Assembly: GCF_030272615.1 (NCBI RefSeq)
Contig: NW_026728905.1
Location: 230,001 to 252,500 of the forward strand
DNA: 22,500 bases
Reading direction: 5' to 3'
Origin: Cryptomeria japonica
Lineage: Eukaryota > Streptophyta > Pinopsida > Cupressales > Cupressaceae
This document shows, piece after piece, positions 9,947 through 18,316 of this stretch (within the stretch, counting starts at the first letter, position 1; every line of letters starts with the position of its first letter). A model generated the notes under the pieces. The model saw nothing but the letters and a program-made list of their open reading frames with translations, had not been told where the DNA came from and did no database searches. The translations under genes were made by a program, and so were the position numbers.

Positions 9947-9959
9947 CCCCTATATAAAG
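9947..9959 (-). promoter_or_regulatory. Putative Pol I spacer promoter core 13 (variant)
   Basis: Most distal box. It has an extra A (CCCCTATATAAAGC) and lacks two bases in the ATACGTGTAG flank. A one-base shift in this spacing may weaken it; that is inference. Confidence 0.45.
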
Positions 9960-10035
9960 CTATTTGTCCGATTCTCATACGTGTAGTCTGCAGCAGCGAT
10001 TAGGACATCGACCCCAACTTCCGAATTCGTTTGCA

Positions 10036-10214
10036 TTGACCGCACCAAAGGTGCACGCCTTGGTGTGCACCTTGGAGTGCACTTTGGTGCTCACCTCGGT
10101 GCACACTTTGGTGTGCACCTCGGTGTGCACCAAAGGTGCGCACCTTGGAGCGCACCAAAGGTGTACACTTTGGAGCGCACCACATAGGGTCTTTGAGAGG
10201 TTGGCGCAGTGCGC
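10036..10214. repeat. Cluster of GGTGCRCACC-type palindromic motifs
   Basis: Short alternating CCTTGG, CTTTGG and CCTCGG spacers join many copies of GTGCACC, GGTGTGCACC and GGTGCGCACC. It follows directly after the last class C unit, and near its end carries GGGTCTTTGAGAGGTTGGCG, a relic of the promoter repeat. It resembles both the 38/52-bp array and the 5S spacer. There is no gene. Confidence 0.75.
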
Positions 10215-11945
10215 ACACCAAGGTGGGTGTTGAGGTGCGTGCCGAGGTGGGTGGGTGCTAGGGTGCGCTCCATGGTGGGTGCCAGGGTGGGTGCGTGCTA
10301 GGGTGGATTCCAAAGAGGGTCATAGGGTGGGTGCCAAGGTGGGTTGGTGATATAGTGGGTTCAAAGGTGGGTACTAGGGTGGGTTCCAAGGTGGGTCACA
10401 AGTTGGGTGCCAGGATGCGTGGGTGTTAGGTTGGGTGCCAAGGTGGGCTCCTGCGTGGGTGGGTGCTAGGGTGGGTTTCAAGGTGGACGCGAGGGCGGGT
10501 GCCAAGGTGGGTAACAAGTTGGGTGTTAGGATGGGTGAGTGCTAGAGTGGGTGCCAAGGTGGGTGGGTGCTAAGGTGGATGCCAAGGTGGTTCACAGGGT
10601 GGGTGGGTTCTAGGGTGAGTTCCAAGGTGGGTCACAGGTTTAGTGCTAGGGTGCGTGTCAAGGCGGGTGTCGAGGTGCCTGGGTGCTAGGGTGTGGATGC
10701 CAATGTGGGTCATAGGGTGGGTACTAGGGTGGGCTGCAATGTGGGTGCCAAGGTGGGTAACATGCTCGGTTGGTTCTAAATTGGGTGTCAGGGTGGGTGT
10801 GCACCCACCTTGCCCGAGGTGGGTGCCAAGGTGCCAGTGTGGGTGGGTGCTAAGGTGGATGCCAAGGTGGGTGAGAAGGTGGGTGATAGGTTGAGTGGTA
10901 GGATGGGTGGGTGCCAAGATGGGTCACAGGGTGGGTGCAAGGGTGGGTAGGTGCTAGGGTTGGTGTCAGGGTGGGTGGGTGCTAGGTTGGGTTCCAAGGT
11001 GGGTGCGAGGGTGAGTGTCAAGGTGGGTCACAGGTTAGGTGCTAGGATGGGTGAGTGCTAGGGTGCAAAGGTGCCAGGGTGGGTGCTAGGATGGGTCGAT
11101 GCTAGGGTGAGTGGCAAGGTGGGTCCACAAGTGTCAAGGTGGGTGCCGAGGTGGGTGCCAACTTGGGTTCCAAGGTGGGTGCCAAGTGGGCGACTGCTAT
11201 GGTGGATGCCAAGGTGGGTCACGGGGTGGGTGCCAAGTTGCTAGGTTGTGTTCCAAGGTGGGTGCCAACGTGGCTGCTAGGGTGCGTGGGTTAAAGGGTG
11301 TGTCACAACGTGGGTGCCAGGATGGGTGCGCACCCACACTGGCCAAGACGGGTGCAAGGTTGGGTTCCAAGCCCGGTCACAGGCTGGGTGCTAGGATGGG
11401 TGGGTGCCAAGGTGGGCACCAGGGTGGGTGCACCCACCCTGGCCAAGGTGGGTCACGGGGTGGGTCCTAGGGTGGGTAACGGGGTGGGTACTAAGGTGCG
11501 TGCCAAGGTGGGTCATGGGGTGGGTGCCAAGGTGGGCACCAGGGTGGGTGTGCACCAACCCTAGCCAGGGTAGGTCACGGGGTGGTTGTCGGGGTGGGCG
11601 TCAAGGAGCCAAGGTGGGTGGCAAGTAGCCAAGTTGCGTGCCAAGGTGGGTGTCGGGGTGGGTGCCAAGGATCCAAGGTGGGTGCCAAGGAACCAAGGTG
11701 GGTGTCTGGGTGGGTGCCGAGGTGGGAGCCAGGGTGGGTCCCAAGGTGAGTGCAAAGGTGGGTGCCAGGGTCAAGGTGAGTGCCAATGTGGGTTCCAAGG
11801 TGCCAGGGTCAGGGTGAGTGCCAATGTGGGTTCAAAGGTGCTAAGTTGGGTGCGAGGTTGGGTGCGAGGGTGGGTGGGTGCCAAGGTGTGCTAGGTGGAA
11901 GCCCGGGTGGGTCGGCATCCCATGGGTGTCGAGTTGGGTGCCTGA
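10215..11945. repeat. G-rich GGTGGGTGCCAAGG minisatellite
   Basis: About 1.7 kb consists almost wholly of variants of GGTGGGTGCCAAGG, GGTGGGTGCTAGG and GGTGGGTCACAGG, with units of roughly 11-22 bp. The + strand is strongly G-rich and C-poor. The spacing is irregular, so this is an old, drifting minisatellite. Two internal CACCCACC stretches (10800 and 11334 regions) are inverted relative to the rest. Frames such as GWVLGWV or HLGTHPP are low-complexity repeat translations. The section from 11430 on belongs to the 6016-bp unit and is repeated at 17446. Confidence 0.92.
11860..11878 (+). other. G-quadruplex motif
   Basis: GGG-TGCGA-GGG-T-GGG-T-GGG is four G3 tracts with loops of 5, 1 and 1 bases, a strong intramolecular quadruplex pattern on the + strand. 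It is repeated at 17876-17894 in the second unit. Confidence 0.7.
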
Positions 11946-12300
11946 TGGGTGCTTCTTGTCAAGTTTTAGTCGTCGGGACTCATTTCGAGCCTTAGAGGTC
12001 GTTTCTTGTCCGGTTGCCCTGTCTTCGACCTGGGAACCCAATTTTGGTCCTCGGGTCCCATTTTTTTTTGTCTCGCATCCCACTTTTGGCCTGTGGCCTT
12101 TTCGGGGTCGATTCTCGTTTTGGGCATCAGAGCATGTTTCTTCTCCTAAAACCCAATATTTGTTTATTAAGTCTCGGAACACATTTTTGTTCTCGTGGAC
12201 CCATCATGGGTCTTGGAACGCATTTGTGGTCCTTGGGTCCCATTTTGCATCCCGAAACTTGTGTTTTGGTGCTTGATCCCTATTTTGGGTGCCCACCTTG
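11946..12300. repeat. T-rich spacer of degenerate ~30-bp repeats
   Basis: Composition switches abruptly from G-rich to T-rich. Degenerate pieces recur, such as GGTCCTCGGGTCCCATTTTT (12047), GGTCCTTGGGTCCCATTTTG (12228) and TCTTGGAACGCATTTGTGG. Overlapping open frames of 100-160 codons are present on both strands but have no recognisable domain. I see no RNA gene here. An identical copy lies at 17962-18316. Confidence 0.7.
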
Positions 12301-12684
12301 CACCAAGTGCGCACCCGGGGCAAACCGAGCGCCTTGGTGCACCGGGGCAAGATCGAGCGTGCACCCGAGGCGCCCCGAACATGCACCAAGGTGCACTCGG
12401 CCCACATGTGAGCGCAGGTCGTTGCGCCCGAGGTGGTGTGTGGGCACCGCGTTGCAGACGGGACACTGCACGCACACGACGCCCCGTCCAGGTGCACGCA
12501 CGTAGGCCGGGCCGGGTGCACACCCGACGCCCTAGCAAGGTGCGCGCACCCGGGCAGGGCTCACACTTGGCGAACGGGGCGCACTTCGCGAGGGAGGGTG
12601 TGCACCTCGACGGGGGTGGGTGGCCGGGGTGGATTCGCACGTGGGTCGCGGTTTGCTAAGTACACACTGCGACAAGCTCATAAC
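12301..12684. other. GC-rich 5' flank of 5S gene 1
   Basis: The stretch is CpG-rich, with GCGCACCCGGGGCAAACCGA and GGTGCAC motifs shared with the spacer on the other side of the gene. The bases just before the 5S are GCTCATAAC, so C is at -1, as is usual in plants. No clear TATA-like element stands near -28; the only AT-leaning bases there are TTTGCTAAGTACAC (12652-12665). The second copy is 18317-18700. Confidence 0.6.
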
Positions 12685-12803
12685 GGGTGCGATCATACCA
12701 GCGTTAGTGCACCGGATCCCATCAGAACTCCGCAGTTAAGCGCGCTTGGGCCGGAGTAGTACTGGGATGGGTGACCTCCCGGGAAGTCCCGGTGTTGCAC
12801 CCT
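12685..12803 (+). rRNA. 5S ribosomal RNA gene, copy 1
   Basis: This is a full-length plant 5S rRNA gene; the product joins the large ribosomal subunit after transcription by Pol III. The sequence opens with GGGTGCGATCATACCAGC, and its 5' GGGTGC pairs with the 3' GCACCC (12797-12802) to form helix I. The internal control region is complete: A box AGTTAAGCGCGCTTGG at 12734-12749, intermediate element around 12751-12756, and C box GGGATGGGTGACCTCCCGGG at 12764-12783. No disruptive change is visible, so it looks functional. The exact 3' end is uncertain by one or two T residues. It lies on the opposite strand to the Pol I-like boxes and is transcribed away from them. A 5S-bearing TRIM retroelement is unlikely because both gene ends and the stop are intact and no LTR structure is seen. 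Confidence 0.98.
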
Positions 12804-12808
12804 TTTTT
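12803..12808 (+). terminator. Pol III terminator of 5S copy 1
   Basis: A run of six T follows the 3' GCACCC immediately, the standard Pol III stop. Confidence 0.9.
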
Positions 12809-13265
12809 AGTTTTTCGCCGGGCGTCGCAATGCTATTTGAATAAACCTTTTGCCCGTTTGCGTTCTCGTCGGGGCCGGGCCGGGCCGGGGTGCGCTGCCC
12901 GCACTACCGCGCGCGCGGGGGCGACACCGAGCGCGCACCCGAGGCGCCCCGAGCACACAGGCCACGGTGCAACCCGGGCGTTGTGCGCGCACCCCGGTGC
13001 GCCCGAGGTGCTGCGCGCGCACCCAGGTGAAATCGGTGTGCACCTCGGCCAGTGCGCGCTCGGTCGAGTCGCGCACGTTGGCCAAGGTGCACGGTGATGT
13101 TTCTTACTCTAAGGTTCCGCACCAGACGCCCGGGACAGGTGAGCGAAGCTGGGCGGGGCCGGGTGCGCGGCCGGGGCAGGTGCACGCAGCTGGAGAGAGC
13201 TTTGGAGCACACCAGAGGTGCGCACCTTGGAGCACACTTCGGAGCGCACCAATGATGCGCTCCAT
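12809..13265. other. GC-rich 3' flank of 5S gene 1
   Basis: The region begins with GTTTTTCGCCGGGCGTCG, then GGGGCCGGGCCGGGCCGGGG and many GCGCGCACCC/GGTGCACC pieces. It ends with GGTGCGCACCTTGGAGCACA, the first clear piece of the repeat that dominates 13.4-15.5 kb. There is no second 5S gene, pseudogene or tRNA. Open frames of up to 156 codons are Arg/Ala/Pro-rich repeat translations. The duplicate is 18825-19281. Confidence 0.65.
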
Positions 13266-13349
13266 TCAAAAGTTTCCTGAAAAGGCAAAAAAAGTTGAGA
13301 TTATAGAATTTCCCACTTGAGAGATTGTAAAAAAAAAAAATTTAAAATG
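13266..13349. other. AT-rich block 1 (unit 1)
   Basis: The block contains TCCTGAAAAGGCAAAAAAAG, then AGATTATAGAATTTCCCACTTGAGAG and an A12 run. It is the most diverged member of a family of AT-rich blocks embedded in GC-rich spacer. Confidence 0.75.
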
Positions 13350-15470
13350 AAGGAAACGCGGGTGCCAAGGTGTGCGCGCCCGGGTGCGCAGCCCAGCCAA
13401 GGTGTGCGCACCAAGGCGCCCACCCTGGCGAAGGTGCACGCAAGGTGCGCACCCGAGGCAAACCGGACAATTAACCCAACTTTCGACTTCGCGCGCACCT
13501 GCGCACCTTGGAGCGCACTTCGGAGCGCTCCTTGGTGCGCACCAATCTTGGGCACCTCGGAGTGCACCATGGCGCCCACCAAGGTGCGCACCCGGGGCAA
13601 ACCGAGCTCCGACTTCGTGCGCACCTTGGAGCGCACGAAAGGTGCGCACCATGGCGCCCACCAAGGTGCGCAGCCCAGCCAAGGCGTGCGCATCAAGGTG
13701 CGCACCCGGGGCAAACCGAGCTCCGACTTCGTGCGCACCTTGGAGCGCACAAAGGGTGCGCAACCCAGCCAAGGTGTGCGCACCCCGGGCAAACCGAGCT
13801 CCGAATCGTGCGCACCTTGGAGCACACTTCGGAGCCCTCCTTGGTGCGCACCGATGTTGCGCACCTCGGAGCGCACCCGGGGAAAACAATGCAATTAACC
13901 CGACTTTCGACTTCGTGGGCACCTCGGAGCGCTCTCGGGTTCGCACCTCGGAGCACACCGAGGTGCGCACCTTTGATGCGCTGCCTTCACCAATTTCCAG
14001 AAAAGGCAAGAAAACATTGAGAAGGTGTGCGCAACGAGGTGCCCACCCTGGCGAAGGTGCACGCGAGGTGCGCACCCGGGGCAAACCGGGCTCCGACTTC
14101 GTGCACGCCATGCTGCGCACCTTGGAGGGCCATGGTGCGCACCTTGGAGCACACTTCGGAGCGCTCAATGGTGCCCAACCCAGCCAAGGTGCCCACCGCG
14201 GCGAAGGTGCACGCGAGGTGCGCACCCGGGGCAAACCGGGCTCCGACTTCGTGCACGCCGCACCTTGGAGCACACTTCGGAGCGCTCCTTGGTGCGCACC
14301 AGGGCGCGCAACCCAGCCGAGGTGCCCACCCCGGCGAAGGTGCACGCGGGGTGCGCACCCGGGGCAAACCGGGCTCCGACTTCGTGCACGCCATGGTGCC
14401 CACCGCGGCGAAGGTGCACGCGAGGTGCGCACCCGGGGCAAACCGGGCTCCGACTTCGTGCACGCCGCACCTTGGAGCACACTTCGGAGCGCTCCTTGGT
14501 GCGCACCAGGGCGCGCAACCCAGCCGAGGTGCCCACCCCGGCGAAGGTGCACGCGAGGTGCGCACCCGGGGCAAACCGGGCTCCGACTTCGTGCACGCCA
14601 TGGTGCCCACCGCGGCGAAGGTGCACGCGAGGTGCGCACCCGGGGCAAACCGGGCTCCGACTTCGTGCACGCCGCACCTTGGAGCACACTTCGGAGCGCT
14701 CCTTGGTGCGCACCATGGTGCCCACCAGGGCGCGCAACCCCGCCGAAGGTGCACGCGAGGTGCGCACCCGGGGCAAACCGGGCTCCGACTTCGTGCACGC
14801 CGCACCTTGGAGCACACTTCGGAGCGCTCCTTGGTGCGCACCAGGGCGCGCAACCCCGCCGAAGGTGCACGCGAGGTGCGCACCCGGGGCAAACCGGGCT
14901 CCGACTTCGTGCACGCCATGGTGCGCACCAGGGTGCCCACCGCGGCGAAGGTGCGCACCCGGGGCAAACCGGGCTCCGACTTCGTGCACGCCGCACCTTG
15001 GAGCACACTTCGGAGCGCTCCTTGGTGCGCACCAGGGCGCGCAACCCAGCCGAGGTGCCCACCCCGGCGAAGGTGCACGCGAGGTGCGCACCCGGGGCAA
15101 ACCGGGCTCCGACTTCGTGCACGCCATGGTGCCCACCGCGGCGAAGGTGCGCACCCGGGGCAAACCGGGCTAGGACTTCGTGCACGCCGCACCTTGGAGC
15201 ACACTTCGGAGCGCTCCTTGGTGCGCACCATGGTGCCCACCAGGCCGCGCAACCCAGCCAAGGTGTGCGCACCAAGGTGCACGCGAGGTGCGCACCCGGG
15301 GCAAACCGGGGTCCGGCTTCGTGCACGCCGCACCTTGGAGCACACATCGGGGCGCTCCCGGGTTCGCACCGGCGTTGCGCACCGTGGTGGGCACCTCGGA
15401 GCGCACCGTGGTGGGCACCTCGGAGCACACCAAGGTGGGCAGCGAGGTGCGCACCTTTGATGCGATGCCT
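13350..15470. repeat. GGTGCGCACC spacer with a 207-bp higher-order repeat
   Basis: GC-rich DNA is made of GGTGCGCACC, CACCTTGGAGCACACTTCGG, GCACCCGGGGCAAACCGGG and CTCCGACTTCGTGCACGCC. The anchor GCAAACCGGG falls at 14231, 14364, 14438, 14571, 14645, 14773, 14889, 14964, 15097, 15160 and 15301. Steps of about 133 and 74 bp alternate, giving a 207-bp dimer in the central part. The left third (13370-13980) is an older, less regular version using GCAAACCGAG. Frames of about 700 codons stay open on both strands because the repeat lacks stops; they encode only repeated PGANRAPTSCTP- or CAPRSAPKCAPRC-like text and are not genes. Confidence 0.9.
13983..14023. other. AT-rich block 2 (unit 1), truncated
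   Basis: TGCCTTCACCAATTTCCAG, AAAAGGCAAGAAAACATTG. It keeps the opening of the block family and lacks the GATTTTAAAATTTCCG half. Confidence 0.75.
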
Positions 15471-15555
15471 TCACTAATTTCCATAAAAGGCAAAAAAAAA
15501 CGAGATTTTAAAATTTCCGTTTTGAAAGATAGTGAGAAAAAGGGAATGCTGGTGC
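15471..15555. other. AT-rich block 3 (unit 1)
   Basis: TCACTAATTTCCATAAAAGGC, a poly-A tract, GATTTTAAAATTTCCGTTTT and GAAAGATAGTGAG. The AAACGG half of the small hairpin found in the later blocks is changed to AAGGG here. Confidence 0.8.
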
Positions 15556-15690
15556 CATCTTGAGCCCGCCCTGGTGCGCAGCCCAGCCAAGGTGTGCGCA
15601 CCAAGGTGCCCACCCTGGCGAAGGTGCGCGCCCGGGCAATTAACCCAACTTCCAACTTCGCGCGCGCCAGGGTGGGAGCGCACCCAACAA

Positions 15691-15780
15691 CCGGGCCTGG
15701 GAAGAGCCAATGCGAGAAACCCCACCAAACGCTCTGACAAAAAAAGAGGGGGCGCTCCAGTAACCCCGCTTCGGAGCGCA
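15691..15780. repeat. 90-bp conserved segment, occurrence 1
   Basis: CCGGGCCTGGGAAGAGCCAA, GAGAAACCCCACCAAACGCTC, an A7 tract and GAGGGGGCGCTCC, closing with CTTCGGAGCGC. GCGCTCC (15752-15758) can pair with GGAGCGC (15772-15778). It is unlike the surrounding GGTGCGCACC text and may be an inserted fragment of unknown origin. Confidence 0.7.
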
Positions 15781-15964
15781 CCCTGGGCAAACCCAGCCAG
15801 GGTGCCCACCCCGGCCAAGGTGCAGGCGAGGTGCGCACCCGGGGCAAACCGGGCTCCGACAACGTGCACGCCGCACCTTGGAGCACACTTCGTAGCGCTC
15901 CCGGGTGCGCACCTCAGAGCACACCAAGGTGGGCAGCGAGGTGCGCACCTTTGATGCGCTGCCT

Positions 15965-16045
15965 TCACTAATTTCCAGAAAAGGCAAAAAAAAGAGGAGA
16001 TTTTAAAATTTCCGTTTTGAAAGATAGTGAAAAAAACGGAACGCG
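15965..16045. other. AT-rich block 4 (unit 1)
   Basis: Full form of the block. CCGTTTT (16012-16018) can pair with AAAACGG (16033-16039) across GAAAGATAGTGAAA. Confidence 0.8.
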
Positions 16046-16159
16046 GGTGCCATCTTGAGCCCGCCCTGGTGCACAGCCCAGGTAAGGTGCCCACCCTGGC
16101 AAAGGTGCGCACCCGGGCAATTAACCCTACTTCCGACTTCGTGCGCGCCAGGGTGGCAA

Positions 16160-16249
16160 CCGGGCCTGGGAAGAGCCAATGCGAGAAACCCCACCAAACG
16201 CTCCGACAAAAAAAGAGGCGGCGCTCCAATAACCCCGCTTCGGAGCGCA
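16160..16249. repeat. 90-bp conserved segment, occurrence 2
   Basis: Same as the segment at 15691-15780 with a few changes (CTCTGAC becomes CTCCGAC, GAGGGGGCG becomes GAGGCGGCG, CCAGTAA becomes CCAATAA). It sits at the same place relative to its AT block. Confidence 0.7.
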
Positions 16250-16434
16250 GCCGGGGCAAACCCAGCCAAGGTGCCCACCCCGACGAAGGTGCACGCGAGG
16301 TGCGCACCCGGGGCAAACCGGGCTCCGACAACGTGCACGCAGCACCTTGGAGCACACTTCGAAGCACTCCCGGGTGCCCACCGGCGTTGCGCACCGTGGT
16401 GGGCAGCGAGGTGCGCACCTTTGATGCGCTGCCT

Positions 16435-16515
16435 TCACTAATTTCCAGAAAAGGCAAAAAAAAATGAGATTTTAAAATTTCCGTTTTGAAAGATAGTGAA
16501 AAAAACGGAACGCGG
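16435..16515. other. AT-rich block 5 (unit 1)
   Basis: Full form with the CCGTTTT/AAAACGG hairpin and the following AACGCGGGTGCCATCTTGAG. Confidence 0.8.
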
Positions 16516-16789
16516 GTGCCATCTTGAGCCCGCCCTGGTGCGCAGCCCAGGCAAGGCATGCGCACCAAGGTGCCCACCCGCGGTGCACGCCCGGGGCAAA
16601 CCGGGCTCCGACTTCGTGCAGGCCGCACCTTGGAGCACACTTCGGAGCGCTCCTTGGTGCGCACCATGGTGCCCACCAGGGCGCACCCGGGGCAAACCGG
16701 GCTCCGACTTCGTGCACGCCGCACCTTGGAGCACACATCGGAGCGCTCCCAGGTTCGCACCAGCGTTGCGCACCTTTGATGCGCTGCCT

Positions 16790-16870
16790 TCACTAATTTC
16801 CAGAAAAGGCAAAAAAAAACGATATTTTAAAATTTCCGTTCTGAAAGATAGTGAAAAAAACGGAACGCGG
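16790..16870. other. AT-rich block 6 (unit 1)
   Basis: Full form. GAGATTTT is GATATTTT here and CCGTTTTG is CCGTTCTG, which weakens the small hairpin by one pair. Confidence 0.8.
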
Positions 16871-17303
16871 GTGCCATCTTGAGCCCTTCCTGGTGCGCAG
16901 CCCAGGCAAGTTGTGCGCACCAAGGTGCCCACCCTGGCGGAGGTGCGCGCCCGGGGCAAACCGGGCTCCGACTTCGTGCACTGCATGGTGCCCACCAAGG
17001 CGCGCAACCCAGCCAAGGTGCCCACCGCAGCGAAGGTGCACGCGAGGTGCGCACCCGAGGTGCACACCCGGGGCAAACCGAGCTCCGACTTCGTGCACGC
17101 CGCACCTTGGAGCACACTTCAGAGCGCTCCTTGGTGCGCACCAGGGCGCGCAACCCAGCCAAGGTGCTCACCCCGGCGAAGGTGCACGCGAGGTGCGCAC
17201 CCGGGGCAAGCCGGGCTCGGACTTCGTGCACGCCGCACCTTGGAGCACACATCGGAGCGCTCCCGGGTTCGCACCAGCATTGCGCACCTTTGATGCGCTG
17301 CCT

Positions 17304-17385
17304 TCACTAATTTCCAGAAAAGGCAAAAAAAAAAAAAAAACGAGATTTTAAAATTTCCGTTTTGAAAGATAGTGAAAAAAACGGA
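17304..17385. other. AT-rich block 7 (unit 1)
   Basis: Full form with the longest A tract (about 17 A). It is the last block before the junction with the second 6-kb unit. Confidence 0.8.
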
Positions 17386-17454
17386 ACGCGGGTGCCATCT
17401 TGAGCCCGCCCTGGTGTGCAGCCCAGGCAAGTTGTGCGCACCAAGGCACCCACC

Positions 17455-17961
17455 CTGGCCAAGGTGGGTCACGGGGTGGGTCCTAGGGTGGGTAACGGGG
17501 TGGGTACTAAGGTGCGTGCCAAGGTGGGTCATGGGGTGGGTGCCAAGGTGGGCACCAGGGTGGGTGTGCACCAACCCTAGCCAGGGTAGGTCACGGGGTG
17601 GTTGTCGGGGTGGGCGTCAAGGAGCCAAGGTGGGTGGCAAGTAGCCAAGTTGCGTGCCAAGGTGGGTGTCGGGGTGGGTGCCAAGGATCCAAGGTGGGTG
17701 CCAAGGAACCAAGGTGGGTGTCTGGGTGGGTGCCGAGGTGGGAGCCAGGGTGGGTCCCAAGGTGAGTGCAAAGGTGGGTGCCAGGGTCAAGGTGAGTGCC
17801 AATGTGGGTTCCAAGGTGCCAGGGTCAGGGTGAGTGCCAATGTGGGTTCAAAGGTGCTAAGTTGGGTGCGAGGTTGGGTGCGAGGGTGGGTGGGTGCCAA
17901 GGTGTGCTAGGTGGAAGCCCGGGTGGGTCGGCATCCCATGGGTGTCGAGTTGGGTGCCTGA
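17455..17961. repeat. Minisatellite tail in unit 2
   Basis: Copy of 11439-11945, starting directly at GGCCAAGGTGGGTCACGGGG after the junction. It includes the quadruplex motif at 17876-17894. Confidence 0.92.
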
Positions 17962-18316
17962 TGGGTGCTTCTTGTCAAGTTTTAGTCGTCGGGACTCATT
18001 TCGAGCCTTAGAGGTCGTTTCTTGTCCGGTTGCCCTGTCTTCGACCTGGGAACCCAATTTTGGTCCTCGGGTCCCATTTTTTTTTGTCTCGCATCCCACT
18101 TTTGGCCTGTGGCCTTTTCGGGGTCGATTCTCGTTTTGGGCATCAGAGCATGTTTCTTCTCCTAAAACCCAATATTTGTTTATTAAGTCTCGGAACACAT
18201 TTTTGTTCTCGTGGACCCATCATGGGTCTTGGAACGCATTTGTGGTCCTTGGGTCCCATTTTGCATCCCGAAACTTGTGTTTTGGTGCTTGATCCCTATT
18301 TTGGGTGCCCACCTTG
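17962..18316. repeat. T-rich degenerate repeat spacer in unit 2
   Basis: Copy of 11946-12300 with no difference seen. No gene. Confidence 0.7.

Larger units (their letters stand above)
9007..10035. repeat. Six 157-bp promoter-bearing repeats (class C)
   Basis: Each unit runs GGTCTTTGAGGTTG, GCACAACCAGGGGAGTCGAC, CAACACCTCCCC + box, CTATTTGTC(T/C)GATTCTC, ATACATG(T/C)GTAG, TTAGGACATCGACCCCAAC. Box spacing is 157, 157, 157, 220 and 157 bp. The 220-bp unit carries an extra 63 bp (about 9650-9712) with CCAAAGGTGCACGCCTTGGTG, a piece also present after the last unit. These units look like class B units with the outer part removed. Confidence 0.9.
11430..17445. repeat. 6016-bp 5S-containing tandem unit, complete copy 1
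   Basis: The sequence from 11430 (GCACCCACCCTGGCCAAGG) is found again from 17446, with an offset of 6016 up to about 14404 and 6015 after that. The unit holds, in order, the minisatellite tail, T-rich spacer, GC-rich leader, 5S gene, GGTGCGCACC spacer with 207-bp units, and the AT-block section. Its left end falls inside the minisatellite and its right end inside a GC-rich spacer unit, so it is a duplication made by recombination between unlike repeats and not a pre-existing repeat period. Confidence 0.95.
15540..17445. repeat. Tandem spacer units of 355-514 bp, each opened by an AT block
   Basis: CTAATTTCCA occurs at 15474, 15968, 16438, 16793 and 17307, so the units are 494, 470, 355 and 514 bp. 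After each AT block comes GCGGGTGCCATCTTGAGCCC, GGTGCGCAGCCCAG, then a variable number of GGTGCGCACC-type pieces, then CACCTTTGATGCGCTGCCTTC leading into the next block. The first two units also carry a 90-bp unique segment. The long frames on both strands are repeat translations. Confidence 0.88.

Noticed and set aside
5821-9959. Pol II TATA boxes on the + strand (TATATAAG)
   Set aside because: No gene follows on the + strand, and the invariant CCCC next to the box fits the Pol I consensus on the other strand better. It cannot be excluded without start-site data.
10215-11945. Interstitial telomere-like repeat
   Set aside because: The unit is GGTGGGTGCC-like, and no TTTAGGG or TTAGGG tandem occurs.
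12014-12659. Open frames of about 160 codons in the T-rich and GC-rich stretch before the 5S
   Set aside because: Overlapping frames on both strands, no domain, no conserved start context, and the DNA consists of degenerate short repeats.
13266-15477. Open frames of about 700 codons on both strands through the GC-rich spacer (and the same at 19282-21492)
   Set aside because: They are stop-free by composition. The translations are tandem low-complexity text on both strands at once, no domain is recognisable, and a one-base difference between the two copies shifts the frames without consequence.
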